From positions 1 through 5,762 of the forward strand of contig CACZOG010000049.1 of NCBI GenBank assembly GCA_902782715.1: a stretch of DNA of 5,762 bases, read 5' to 3'. The translations under genes and the position numbers were made by a program. The notes beneath the pieces were generated by a model. It was not told where the DNA came from. It was given only the letters and a program-made list of their open reading frames with translations, and made no database searches. This document shows positions 1 to 5,762 of this stretch, piece by piece. The stretch is from an uncultured Lachnospiraceae bacterium (lineage in GTDB: Bacteria > Bacillota > Clostridia > Lachnospirales > Lachnospiraceae). Every line of letters begins with the position of its first letter. Position 1 is the stretch's first letter.

Positions 1-275
1 AAAGTTCCCCAGCCGAGGTTGGGTGCACCGTAAATATTTCCTTCGTCATCAATGGGTCCGGGAGCACCGATACCTACGCCGATAACATCTTCTTTGTTAA
101 GATTCTTTTCTGCAAATTTAGCCTTAATGCTCTCCGCGATATCGGGTAATATCTTTGCACCGTTATCATCTTTTACGGTAACTATTTCCCATTTTTCGAG
201 CACTTCTCCGCTCTCGTTAAAAAGGCCCATTTTGACGGTTGTTCCGCCAAGATCGACTCCGAAAATATACTTCAT
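1..275 (-). CDS. glcK: ROK-family glucokinase, N-terminal part (cut by window start)
   Basis: The first 91 residues of a cytoplasmic sugar kinase are present; the rest lies beyond position 1. ROK glucokinases transfer the gamma phosphate of ATP to glucose, giving glucose-6-phosphate for glycolysis. The N-terminus MKYIFGVDLGGTTVKMGLFN carries the ASKHA phosphate-binding motif DLGGT (residues 8-12). A second typical ROK segment, VGIGAPGPID, lies at residues 67-76 and is followed by NLGWGT near the cut edge. The catalytic Asp and the zinc-binding Cys cluster of the family would lie downstream and cannot be checked. The ATG at 275-273 is preceded by AAGGAG (288-283) at a 7-nt spacing. The gene starts 27 nt after hprK stops, with no promoter or terminator visible between, so co-transcription is likely. 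ROK membership is secure. Glucose as substrate is inferred from overall resemblance to Gram-positive GlcK; another hexose or an N-acetylated sugar remains possible. Confidence 0.88.
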   Translation of the reverse strand, partial: MKYIFGVDLGGTTVKMGLFNESGEVLEKWEIVTVKDDNGAKILPDIAESIKAKFAEKNLNKEDVIGVGIGAPGPIDDEGNIYGAPNLGWGT

Positions 276-302
276 TTTATTTCTCCTTATATGTTTACTT
301 AA

Positions 303-1247
303 TTAGTCTTCGTCATCCTCTTCGCGCTTCTTTGCGAGGTTGCTCTGTACTCTGTTGTAAAGAACAACTGCTGCGTTGTATCCCATCTTCTTCTGACGAT
401 GGTTAACTGCTGCGGTCTCACAGATGATCGCGAGGTTACGTCCGGGACGGATGGGAATGTTATGGCAGACAACCTTGTTTCCGAGGTACTCGGTGTACTC
501 TTCCTCGAGTCCGAGTCTGTCGTATTCCGTATCCTTGTTCCACTCTGCGAGTTTGATAACAAGATCGATGGCCTGTGTCTCTTTTACGCTCGATACACCG
601 AAAAGTGTCTTAACGTCCACGATTCCGATACCTCTAAGCTCGATGAAATGCTTGGTTGTTTCGGGTGCGGAGCCGATAAGTGTATCTTCGCTGACTTTTC
701 TTATCTCAACAACGTCATCGGTTACAAGACGGTGGCCTCTCTTGATAAGTTCGAGAGCTGCTTCCGATTTACCGATTCCGGATTCACCGACGATCAGAAC
801 ACCTTCGCCGTAAACATCGACAAGTACGCCGTGCACCGAAATGCAGGGTGCGAGCTTAACGTTTAACCATCTGATCAGTTCAGCCATGAAAGTTGAGGTC
901 GTCTTCTTGGTCATGAAAAGAGGAACGTTGTTTTCTCTTGCCTTCTGCATGAAGAGTTCATCGGGAATTAAGTCCCTGCAGAAAACGATACAGGGGATCG
1001 GGAAACTTAAGAGCTGACTGTAGATCTCCTCTTTTCTCTCGTCCGAAAGACCCATCATGTATTTGTACTCAACGAAACCGATTATCTGAAGTCTTGTAGC
1101 CTCGTAATGCTCGAAGAAACCTGCCAGCTGAAGAGCGGGACGGTTGATATCGGGTTGTTTGATCTTGATTCCCGTAATGTCGATCTCGGGAGTCAAAGGT
1201 TCAAGTTTCATCTTTTCGATAATACGTGTTAAACTGACACTTGCCAT
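303..1247 (-). CDS. hprK: HPr kinase/phosphorylase
   Basis: This bifunctional cytoplasmic enzyme phosphorylates the phosphotransferase-system protein HPr on Ser46 using ATP or pyrophosphate, and removes the phosphate by phosphorolysis. It is the metabolic sensor of catabolite repression in Firmicutes. The product has 314 residues, close to the usual length of about 310. Residues 1-128 match the N-terminal domain, beginning MASVSLTRIIEKMKLEPLTP. The catalytic domain shows SVHG with His139, the Walker A loop GESGIGKS (154-161), the acidic pair Asp177-Asp178, the family signature IELRGIGIVD (202-211) and the C-terminal IPIRPGRN segment (264-271). All expected active-site elements look intact. 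The last residues (KKREEDDED) form a short charged tail. The ATG at 1247-1245 follows a purine-rich AAAGAGG ribosome binding site (1260-1254) and gives a family-typical N-terminus. It lies 105 nt downstream of uvrC and 27 nt upstream of the glucokinase gene. Confidence 0.97.
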   Translation of the reverse strand: MASVSLTRIIEKMKLEPLTPEIDITGIKIKQPDINRPALQLAGFFEHYEATRLQIIGFVEYKYMMGLSDERKEEIYSQLLSFPIPCIVFCRDLIPDELFMQKARENNVPLFMTKKTTSTFMAELIRWLNVKLAPCISVHGVLVDVYGEGVLIVGESGIGKSEAALELIKRGHRLVTDDVVEIRKVSEDTLIGSAPETTKHFIELRGIGIVDVKTLFGVSSVKETQAIDLVIKLAEWNKDTEYDRLGLEEEYTEYLGNKVVCHNIPIRPGRNLAIICETAAVNHRQKKMGYNAAVVLYNRVQSNLAKKREEDDED

Positions 1248-1277
1248 AATATACCTCTTTTCTTTATATTATGTTTC

Positions 1278-1293
1278 GTTGTTAAATCACAAC
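1278..1293 (-). repeat. Small inverted repeat in the hprK leader
   Basis: On the coding strand, GTTGT and ACAAC flank the 6-nt loop GATTTA, forming a 5-bp perfect dyad. It lies between the candidate -10 box and the hprK ribosome binding site. It is too weak for a terminator and has no U-tract after it. It does not match the CcpA cre consensus, lacking the central CG. It could be a minor leader hairpin or chance. Confidence 0.25.
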
Positions 1294-1299
1294 ACAATC

Positions 1300-1305
1300 A
1301 TTATA
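1300..1305 (-). promoter_or_regulatory. Candidate -10 box of a weak hprK promoter
   Basis: A perfect TATAAT stands in the AT-rich gap between uvrC and hprK, about 53 nt upstream of the hprK start. No convincing -35 box sits 16-18 nt further upstream; the best reading is TCGCAC at 1328-1323. There is also no extended -10 TG. The 105-nt gap, much larger than the others here, makes a separate hprK-glcK promoter plausible. In such AT-rich DNA a lone -10 match can occur by chance. Confidence 0.3.
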
Positions 1306-1352
1306 TACTATATTCACATATTGTGCGACAGTATCTTGCTCGCCTGCTTCTT

Positions 1353-3215
1353 TTAGGGATTCTCCGTTTTATCCTTATGGAAGAAGTCGTAGATCTCCTT
1401 CGCAACATTCTCGGGAATGCCGTCAACTTCGGCGATCGCCTCAACACTTGCTTCCTTAAGTTCATCCGTGGTAGAGAAATGCTGCATAAGTGCTTTTCGT
1501 CTCTTGGGTCCGATTCCCGGGATATCGTCGAGAACCGAATGAACCTGCGCCTTCGTACGAAGTGACCTGTGGTATTCGATCGCGAATCTGTGGACTTCAT
1601 CCTGAACTCTCGTTATGAATTTAAAGCATTCGGAATGGATATCTATAGGTATTTCTTCTTCGTGGAAAAGAAGCCCTCTGGTTCTGTGCCTGTCATCCTT
1701 GACCATTCCGCAGACGGGAACGTCGATGCCCAGTTCTTGTAAAACCTTCTCGGCAACATGAACCTGTCCGAGTCCGCCGTCCATTAAGATAAGGTCGGGG
1801 AATACGGAAAAACTCGTTCTGTTATCGCTGTCCATCTCATCAATTCCGTGTCTGAAACGGCGGCTTAAAACTTCATACATTGATGCGTAATCATCAGGGC
1901 CTTCAACGGTCTTTAACCTGAATTTCCTGTAGTCGCTCTTCTTCGGTCTGCCCTCTTCATAGACCACCATTGAGCCTACGCTGTTAAATCCCTGCGTGTT
2001 GGATATATCGTATGATTCGATCCTCGAAGCCTTCTCAATGTTAAGGATCTGCGCCAGTTCCGCGGCTGCTCCTTTGGTCCTGACTTCTTCGAGTTTGTGC
2101 TTTTCCTCGTCTCTTTTAATAAGCATCTGAGCATTCTGACGGGCGAGTTCAAGCATCTTTTCTTTCTGACCTTTTTGAGGGGATTTGATGAACACACGAC
2201 CGTTTCTTTTACCCGAAAGCCAGTTTTCCAGAAGCTCATTTTCCTCAAGTCTTGTGGGAATAAAGATCTCTCTCGGAATAAAAGGCGTCCCCGCATAGTA
2301 CTGCTTGATAAAATTGCCGATACACTCTTCATCGGAATCCTCGCTCGCACCTTTCATGTAAAAATGTTCGCGTCCGATAAGCTTTCCTTCTCTTACGAAG
2401 AATACCTGAATAAGAACATCTTTATCATTTCTCGCGATGCCCAGATAATCCTTGTTCTCTCCGTCAAATTCCGTGATCTTCTGCTTCTGTGCGATGTTCT
2501 TCGCATTGGTCAAAAGATCCCTGTATTTACCGGCCTCTTCAAACTCAAGTCTCTCGGAATAAAAGAGCATTTTATCTTCTATTTCTTTGATGACGGGCTC
2601 GTAATTGCCGTTTAAGAAAACGAGTGCTTTCTTGACGTTTTCGCTGTAATCCTCTTCGGATATCTTACCCATGCAGGGCGCATCGCACTGCTTCATGTGG
2701 TAGTTTAAACACGGGCGGTCGCTTAACGTATTGCCGTCTAAATTCTTGCTGCATGTTCTGATGTGATAGAACTTGCTTAAGAATTCGATCATGTTGTGAA
2801 CCGATTCGGCACTCGAGTAAGGTCCGAAATATCTGGATTTATCTTTTTTCATACGTCTTGAAAAGATCAGTCTCGGATATTTTTCGTTCACGGTTACTTT
2901 TATATAGGGATATGTTTTATCGTCTTTTAAAAGAGTGTTGTATTTGGGCGAATACTCTTTGATGAGGTTGTTCTCGAGTACCAATGCCTCGAGTTCGGTA
3001 TCCGTTAAGATGTAGTCGAAGTGGTCGATCTGGCTAACCATTCGCTGGATCTTTATAGTTTTTTTCGTTGAAACGCGAAAATAAGACCGCACCCGATTTC
3101 TCAGGTTTACGGCCTTACCCACATATAAAACTCCGCCCTTTGAATCCTGCATTATATAAACGCCGGGAGTGGTGGGGAGTTTATGAAGTTCTTCTTCAAT
3201 CTGTTCGCGGTTCAT
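1353..3215 (-). CDS. uvrC: UvrABC excinuclease subunit C
   Basis: UvrC makes both incisions around a bulky DNA lesion after UvrA and UvrB have loaded, in nucleotide excision repair. The product has 620 residues, normal for the family. The GIY-YIG nuclease domain for the 3' cut covers about residues 13-95: PGVYIM (17-22), YVGKA (31-35), Arg41 equivalent to the essential arginine of E. coli UvrC, and LENNLIK with Glu81. Four cysteines (155, 169, 177, 181) match those assigned to the iron-sulfur cluster of E. coli UvrC. The UVR motif that binds UvrB is at about 207-240. The RNase H-like domain for the 5' cut shows YDISNTQG (Asp403), GPDDYASM (Asp441/442), LILMDGG (Asp479) and EVHRFAI (His542). 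Paired helix-hairpin-helix motifs, including IPGIGPKRRKAL, fill about 562-612. The ATG at 3215-3213 has GGGAG (3225-3221) at a 5-nt spacing. That site lies in the 11-nt gap after the ftsH stop, so translational coupling is likely. All catalytic residues look intact. Confidence 0.98.
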   Translation of the reverse strand: MNREQIEEELHKLPTTPGVYIMQDSKGGVLYVGKAVNLRNRVRSYFRVSTKKTIKIQRMVSQIDHFDYILTDTELEALVLENNLIKEYSPKYNTLLKDDKTYPYIKVTVNEKYPRLIFSRRMKKDKSRYFGPYSSAESVHNMIEFLSKFYHIRTCSKNLDGNTLSDRPCLNYHMKQCDAPCMGKISEEDYSENVKKALVFLNGNYEPVIKEIEDKMLFYSERLEFEEAGKYRDLLTNAKNIAQKQKITEFDGENKDYLGIARNDKDVLIQVFFVREGKLIGREHFYMKGASEDSDEECIGNFIKQYYAGTPFIPREIFIPTRLEENELLENWLSGKRNGRVFIKSPQKGQKEKMLELARQNAQMLIKRDEEKHKLEEVRTKGAAAELAQILNIEKASRIESYDISNTQGFNSVGSMVVYEEGRPKKSDYRKFRLKTVEGPDDYASMYEVLSRRFRHGIDEMDSDNRTSFSVFPDLILMDGGLGQVHVAEKVLQELGIDVPVCGMVKDDRHRTRGLLFHEEEIPIDIHSECFKFITRVQDEVHRFAIEYHRSLRTKAQVHSVLDDIPGIGPKRRKALMQHFSTTDELKEASVEAIAEVDGIPENVAKEIYDFFHKDKTENP

Positions 3216-3226
3216 TAATACTCCCG

Positions 3227-5650
3227 TTACTCGTTTTTATCGTCGTCTTCGAATTTAAATGCACGATCCTGGATGCGGTTAAATATCTCTTTGCTGATCT
3301 CTTCGCGTGCTTTCTTTATTTCTTCTTCCGCATTTAAAACTTCTTCATCTTCTGCTTTCTCAGCATTTGAATCCTCTGTTTTATCATCAGATTTTTCAGC
3401 ATTTGAATCTTCTGCTTTCTCGTCTGATTTTTCTTCTTTTGAAGACTCAGATTTTTCAGCGGATTCTTCCTTCTTTTCGGAATCTGTTCCTTCGTTGTCC
3501 GAATCTTTTTTTTCTGATTCTGATGAAGACCATAATTCCGTTTCCGTCTTTTCCAAGATCACGCCTGTATCGGATGCATTCTCGTCAGACTCATTTTTTT
3601 CAGAGTTAGATGAAGACTCGTTGTTTTCTGCTTCACCGTCAGTTTTCTCGGTGTCCTTTTTATCCTCATCGGATTTGTTTTCTGCTTCTTTGGAAGCATC
3701 ATCCTGCTTATTCTTTCTTTCCTCTTCAAGCTTCTTCTTTGCGCCGATCGCCTTGGGCTCGGGAACGGGAATGCCTTTTTCCCTGCAGTAGATCTCCATG
3801 AATTCTTTGCCGGTGATCGTTTCTTTTTCAATAAGATGATCGGCGATCTTATCCATGATCTCTCTGTTTTCGGAAAGAAGTTTCTTGGCTTCTTCATAGC
3901 AGCCTGCAAGTATGGAGATAACCTCGTTGTCGACTTCCGCAGCCGTTCTGTCCGCACAGTTCATAACGGTTCTTCCGTCAAGATATCTGCTCTCTACGGT
4001 CTCAAGTCCGACAAGTCCGAACTTCTCGCTCATACCATACTGGGTAACCATGCTTCTTGCGATGTGAGTAGCCTTCTCGATATCATTCGAAGCGCCCGTT
4101 GTAACAGAGCCGAATACGATCTCTTCGGCAGCACGTCCGCCCAAAAGGCCTACTATCATATCATGCAGTTCTTCCTTGGAATTGAGGTACTTCTCTTCTT
4201 CGGGAACCTGCATTACGTATCCGAGAGCACCCATGGTTCTCGGTACGATCGTGATCTTCTGAACAGGCTCGGAATTCTTCTGAAGTGCGGATAAAAGAGC
4301 ATGTCCGACTTCGTGATAAGAAACGATCTTTCTTTCCTGTTCGCTTAAGATCCTGTCTTTCTTTTCTTTACCTACAAGCACTACTTCAACGGCATTGAAA
4401 AGGTCTTTCTGTGAAACGAATTCCCTTCCGTTCTTAACTGCGAAAATCGCTGCTTCGTTTATCATATTGGCAAGATCGGAACCTACTGCGCCGCTCGTTG
4501 CCAGAGCGATCTCGTCAAAATCAACGCTTTCATCAAGCTTAACATCTTTGGCATGTACTTTGAGGATCTCAATTCTTCCCTTAAGATCGGGCTTTTCAAC
4601 GATGATTCTTCTGTCGAAACGTCCGGGACGAAGAAGTGCTTTATCAAGGATCTCAGGTCTGTTGGTAGCTGCAAGAATAATGATACCTTTCTTACCGTCG
4701 AAACCGTCCATCTCTGCAAGCAGCTGGTTAAGAGTCTGCTCTCTTTCTTCGTTTCCGCCACCGTATTTCGAATCTCTGCTTCGACCGATGGCATCGATTT
4801 CATCGATGAAAATGATACAGGGTGCATTCTTCTCCGCTTCCTTGAAAAGGTCTCTTACTCTGGATGCACCGACGCCGACATAAAGTTCAACGAAGTCTGA
4901 ACCCGTAAGCGAGAAAAACGGAACATGTGCTTCACCGGCTACAGCCTTGGCAAGCAGTGTTTTACCTGTTCCGGGAGGGCCTACAAGAAGTGCACCTTTA
5001 GGTAATTTAGCACCGATCTTTACATATTTGTTAGGGTTATGAAGGAAATCAACGACTTCCTGAAGAGACTCGATCGCTTCGTCCTCACCCGCAACATCTT
5101 TAAAGGTCTTGCCTGTTTCTTTCTGAACATATACCTTGGCATTGGACTTTCCGACATTCATGATCCCGCCGACACCGTCCGAGCCGCTTATTCTTCTGAA
5201 CAAAAGGAATCCAAGTCCGACAAAGATAACGATCGGCAGAACGTATGAGAATATAAAATACCATACCTGAGCGGAATTGTCTGGAATCTCACCGTTTACG
5301 ACAATGCCTTTTTCGATAAGTCTGTTGGTAAGAGTCTCATCCTCTTCAACCTTTCCTGTGTAAAGAGCCTTGGGCGAACTGCCGAAGAACACGTTTGATA
5401 CACCGCTCTTTTTCTCCTCGATAGGAGTGATCTTGATAGTGTCTGCCTGGATCTCAACGCTCTCTATCTTCTGTTCATCGATCATCTTAAGAAATTCATT
5501 GTATGTGATCTCCGATGAAGAATCGTTTTTGAAAAATCTGAACATCCAGATTATAAAAAGCACTACAAGCGTAAAAAAGATCATCCCGGTGAAGAATCCG
5601 CCGGGTCTTCTCTGATTATTTTTATTTGAATTATTTTGATTGTTATCCAT
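3227..5650 (-). CDS. ftsH: ATP-dependent zinc metalloprotease FtsH with a long acidic C-terminal tail
   Basis: FtsH is a membrane-anchored hexameric AAA+ protease that extracts and degrades damaged membrane proteins and selected cytoplasmic regulators. An Asn/Gln-rich N-terminus (1-18) precedes transmembrane helix 1 (about 19-39), an extracytoplasmic domain (about 41-128) and helix 2 (about 129-152). The ATPase shows Walker A GPPGTGKT (224-231), pore loop FVELYVGVG (253-261), Walker B IIFIDEID (279-286) and the second region of homology, with arginine fingers at Arg344 and Arg347. The protease has HEVGH (446-450), giving His446, Glu447 and His450, with Asp523 in TGASNDI as the likely third zinc ligand. 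The conserved part ends near residue 640. The total of 807 exceeds the usual 600-650 because of a Glu/Ser/Asp/Lys-rich tail. The ATG at 5650-5648 follows AGGGG (5660-5656) at a 5-nt spacing, and an in-frame stop at 5662-5660 excludes an earlier start. It is the first gene of this group, with its own promoter. Confidence 0.98.
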   Translation of the reverse strand: MDNNQNNSNKNNQRRPGGFFTGMIFFTLVVLFIIWMFRFFKNDSSSEITYNEFLKMIDEQKIESVEIQADTIKITPIEEKKSGVSNVFFGSSPKALYTGKVEEDETLTNRLIEKGIVVNGEIPDNSAQVWYFIFSYVLPIVIFVGLGFLLFRRISGSDGVGGIMNVGKSNAKVYVQKETGKTFKDVAGEDEAIESLQEVVDFLHNPNKYVKIGAKLPKGALLVGPPGTGKTLLAKAVAGEAHVPFFSLTGSDFVELYVGVGASRVRDLFKEAEKNAPCIIFIDEIDAIGRSRDSKYGGGNEEREQTLNQLLAEMDGFDGKKGIIILAATNRPEILDKALLRPGRFDRRIIVEKPDLKGRIEILKVHAKDVKLDESVDFDEIALATSGAVGSDLANMINEAAIFAVKNGREFVSQKDLFNAVEVVLVGKEKKDRILSEQERKIVSYHEVGHALLSALQKNSEPVQKITIVPRTMGALGYVMQVPEEEKYLNSKEELHDMIVGLLGGRAAEEIVFGSVTTGASNDIEKATHIARSMVTQYGMSEKFGLVGLETVESRYLDGRTVMNCADRTAAEVDNEVISILAGCYEEAKKLLSENREIMDKIADHLIEKETITGKEFMEIYCREKGIPVPEPKAIGAKKKLEEERKNKQDDASKEAENKSDEDKKDTEKTDGEAENNESSSNSEKNESDENASDTGVILEKTETELWSSSESEKKDSDNEGTDSEKKEESAEKSESSKEEKSDEKAEDSNAEKSDDKTEDSNAEKAEDEEVLNAEEEIKKAREEISKEIFNRIQDRAFKFEDDDKNE
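3359..3430 (-). repeat. Two-copy 36-bp in-frame tandem repeat in the ftsH tail
   Basis: Two adjacent 36-bp units (3395-3430 and 3359-3394) differ at 6 of 36 positions by direct comparison. They encode KSDEKAEDSNAE and KSDDKTEDSNAE, residues 741-752 and 753-764 of FtsH. A third, partial echo (KAEDEE) follows. The unit is a multiple of three, so copy-number change keeps the reading frame. It probably arose by slippage or unequal recombination. Confidence 0.85.
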
Positions 5651-5680
5651 AAAAACCCCTTATAAGTATACTAAATTAAT

Positions 5681-5709
5681 ATTATAAAATGTGCCCGAAA
5701 CTAATTCAA
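5681..5709 (-). promoter_or_regulatory. Sigma-A-type promoter of ftsH (and probably uvrC)
   Basis: On the coding strand, a -35 box TTGAAT (5709-5704; 4 of 6 matches to TTGACA) is separated by exactly 17 nt from a perfect -10 box TATAAT (5686-5681). Transcription should start near 5674, giving a leader of about 24 nt that contains the AGGGG ribosome binding site. The orientation and distance to the ftsH start are right for a vegetative promoter. The A/T-rich DNA just upstream could act as an UP element. Confidence 0.75.
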
Positions 5710-5716
5710 CCTTACA

Positions 5717-5740
5717 GCGAAAAAATGACACTTTTTTCAC
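5717..5740 (-). repeat. A/T-rich inverted repeat just upstream of the ftsH promoter
   Basis: On the coding strand, GTGAAAAAA (5740-5732) and TTTTTTCGC (5725-5717) are complementary over 9 bp, with one G-U wobble if read as RNA, around the loop GTGTCA. The repeat ends 7 nt upstream of the -35 box. It could be an operator-like dyad, intrinsically bent A-tract DNA aiding the promoter, or a poor terminator for an upstream gene outside the window. The stem is too AT-rich, and lacks a U-tract beyond it, for a confident terminator call. Confidence 0.45.
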
Positions 5741-5762
5741 ACTTGCAACACCCTTTCTTCAC

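Noticed and set aside
399..866. 155-residue plus-strand open frame opposite hprK
   Set aside because: It lies wholly antisense to a clear, intact hprK and resembles no family I know, so it is a shadow of codon bias.
1262..1285. Alternative hprK promoter (TTGTGA, 18 nt, TATAAA)
   Set aside because: The boxes are acceptable, but the start point would fall within or after the ribosome binding site, giving an unusable leader.
1278..1293. CcpA cre operator in front of hprK
   Set aside because: The dyad lacks the central CG and the flanking TG/CA arrangement of the cre consensus.
1248..1352. Possible intrinsic terminator between uvrC and hprK
   Set aside because: I could find no GC-rich hairpin followed by a U-tract. 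The only dyad is a 5-bp AT-rich stem in the hprK leader, so read-through from uvrC remains possible.
2097..2615. 172-residue plus-strand open frame opposite uvrC
   Set aside because: It is antisense to the well-conserved UvrC coding sequence, with no supporting domain or context.
3273..3791. 172-residue plus-strand open frame rich in Ser and Phe, opposite the ftsH tail
   Set aside because: It is the antisense image of the Glu/Lys/Asp/Ser-rich tail: GAA and TCx codons read backward give Ser and Phe. The sense strand holds FtsH, and the frame has no recognisable domain.
4395..4883. 162-residue plus-strand open frame opposite the FtsH ATPase domain
   Set aside because: It is antisense to the most conserved part of ftsH (Walker and second-region motifs) and has no plausible homology.
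5710..5762. End of an upstream protein gene at the right edge of the window
   Set aside because: Short open stretches exist on the minus strand, but none matches the C-terminus of a gene often found before ftsH (such as hpt), and the stretch is too short to call.

Overview
The window carries four genes, all on the minus strand, in the transcription order ftsH, uvrC, hprK and glcK (ROK family, cut by the window start). Nothing credible is coded on the plus strand. The HPr kinase/phosphorylase, the ROK glucokinase, purine-rich ribosome binding sites and a low-GC sigma-A-type promoter point to a Firmicute. The FtsH variants (HEVGH zinc motif, ELYVG pore loop) and the uvrC-hprK-glucokinase order fit Clostridia, probably Lachnospiraceae. 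That placement is inferred from remembered family patterns, not from a search.

Layout, read along the minus strand. Positions 5762-5651 are an upstream region with a near-consensus promoter (TTGAAT, 17 nt, TATAAT), preceded by an A/T-rich inverted repeat and short GTGT repeats. Positions 5650-3227 encode FtsH, the membrane-bound AAA+ zinc protease, with an unusual acidic C-terminal tail of about 165 residues. After 11 nt, positions 3215-1353 encode UvrC, the nucleotide excision repair nuclease. A 105-nt gap follows, holding a possible weak promoter. Positions 1247-303 encode HprK. After 27 nt, positions 275-1 encode the first 91 residues of a ROK glucokinase.

The genes form two functional pairs. 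ftsH and uvrC are packed tightly enough for translational coupling but have unrelated jobs (membrane protein quality control and DNA repair). hprK and glcK are linked in carbon metabolism: glucokinase makes glucose-6-phosphate, the precursor of fructose-1,6-bisphosphate, which in Firmicutes stimulates HprK to phosphorylate HPr on serine and so drives catabolite repression.

I found no mobile element, CRISPR array, RNA gene or clear intrinsic terminator, and no evidence of an undescribed system. The features most worth a second look are the FtsH tail, with an internal 36-bp tandem duplication and an apparently structured end, and the repeat-rich DNA upstream of the ftsH promoter.
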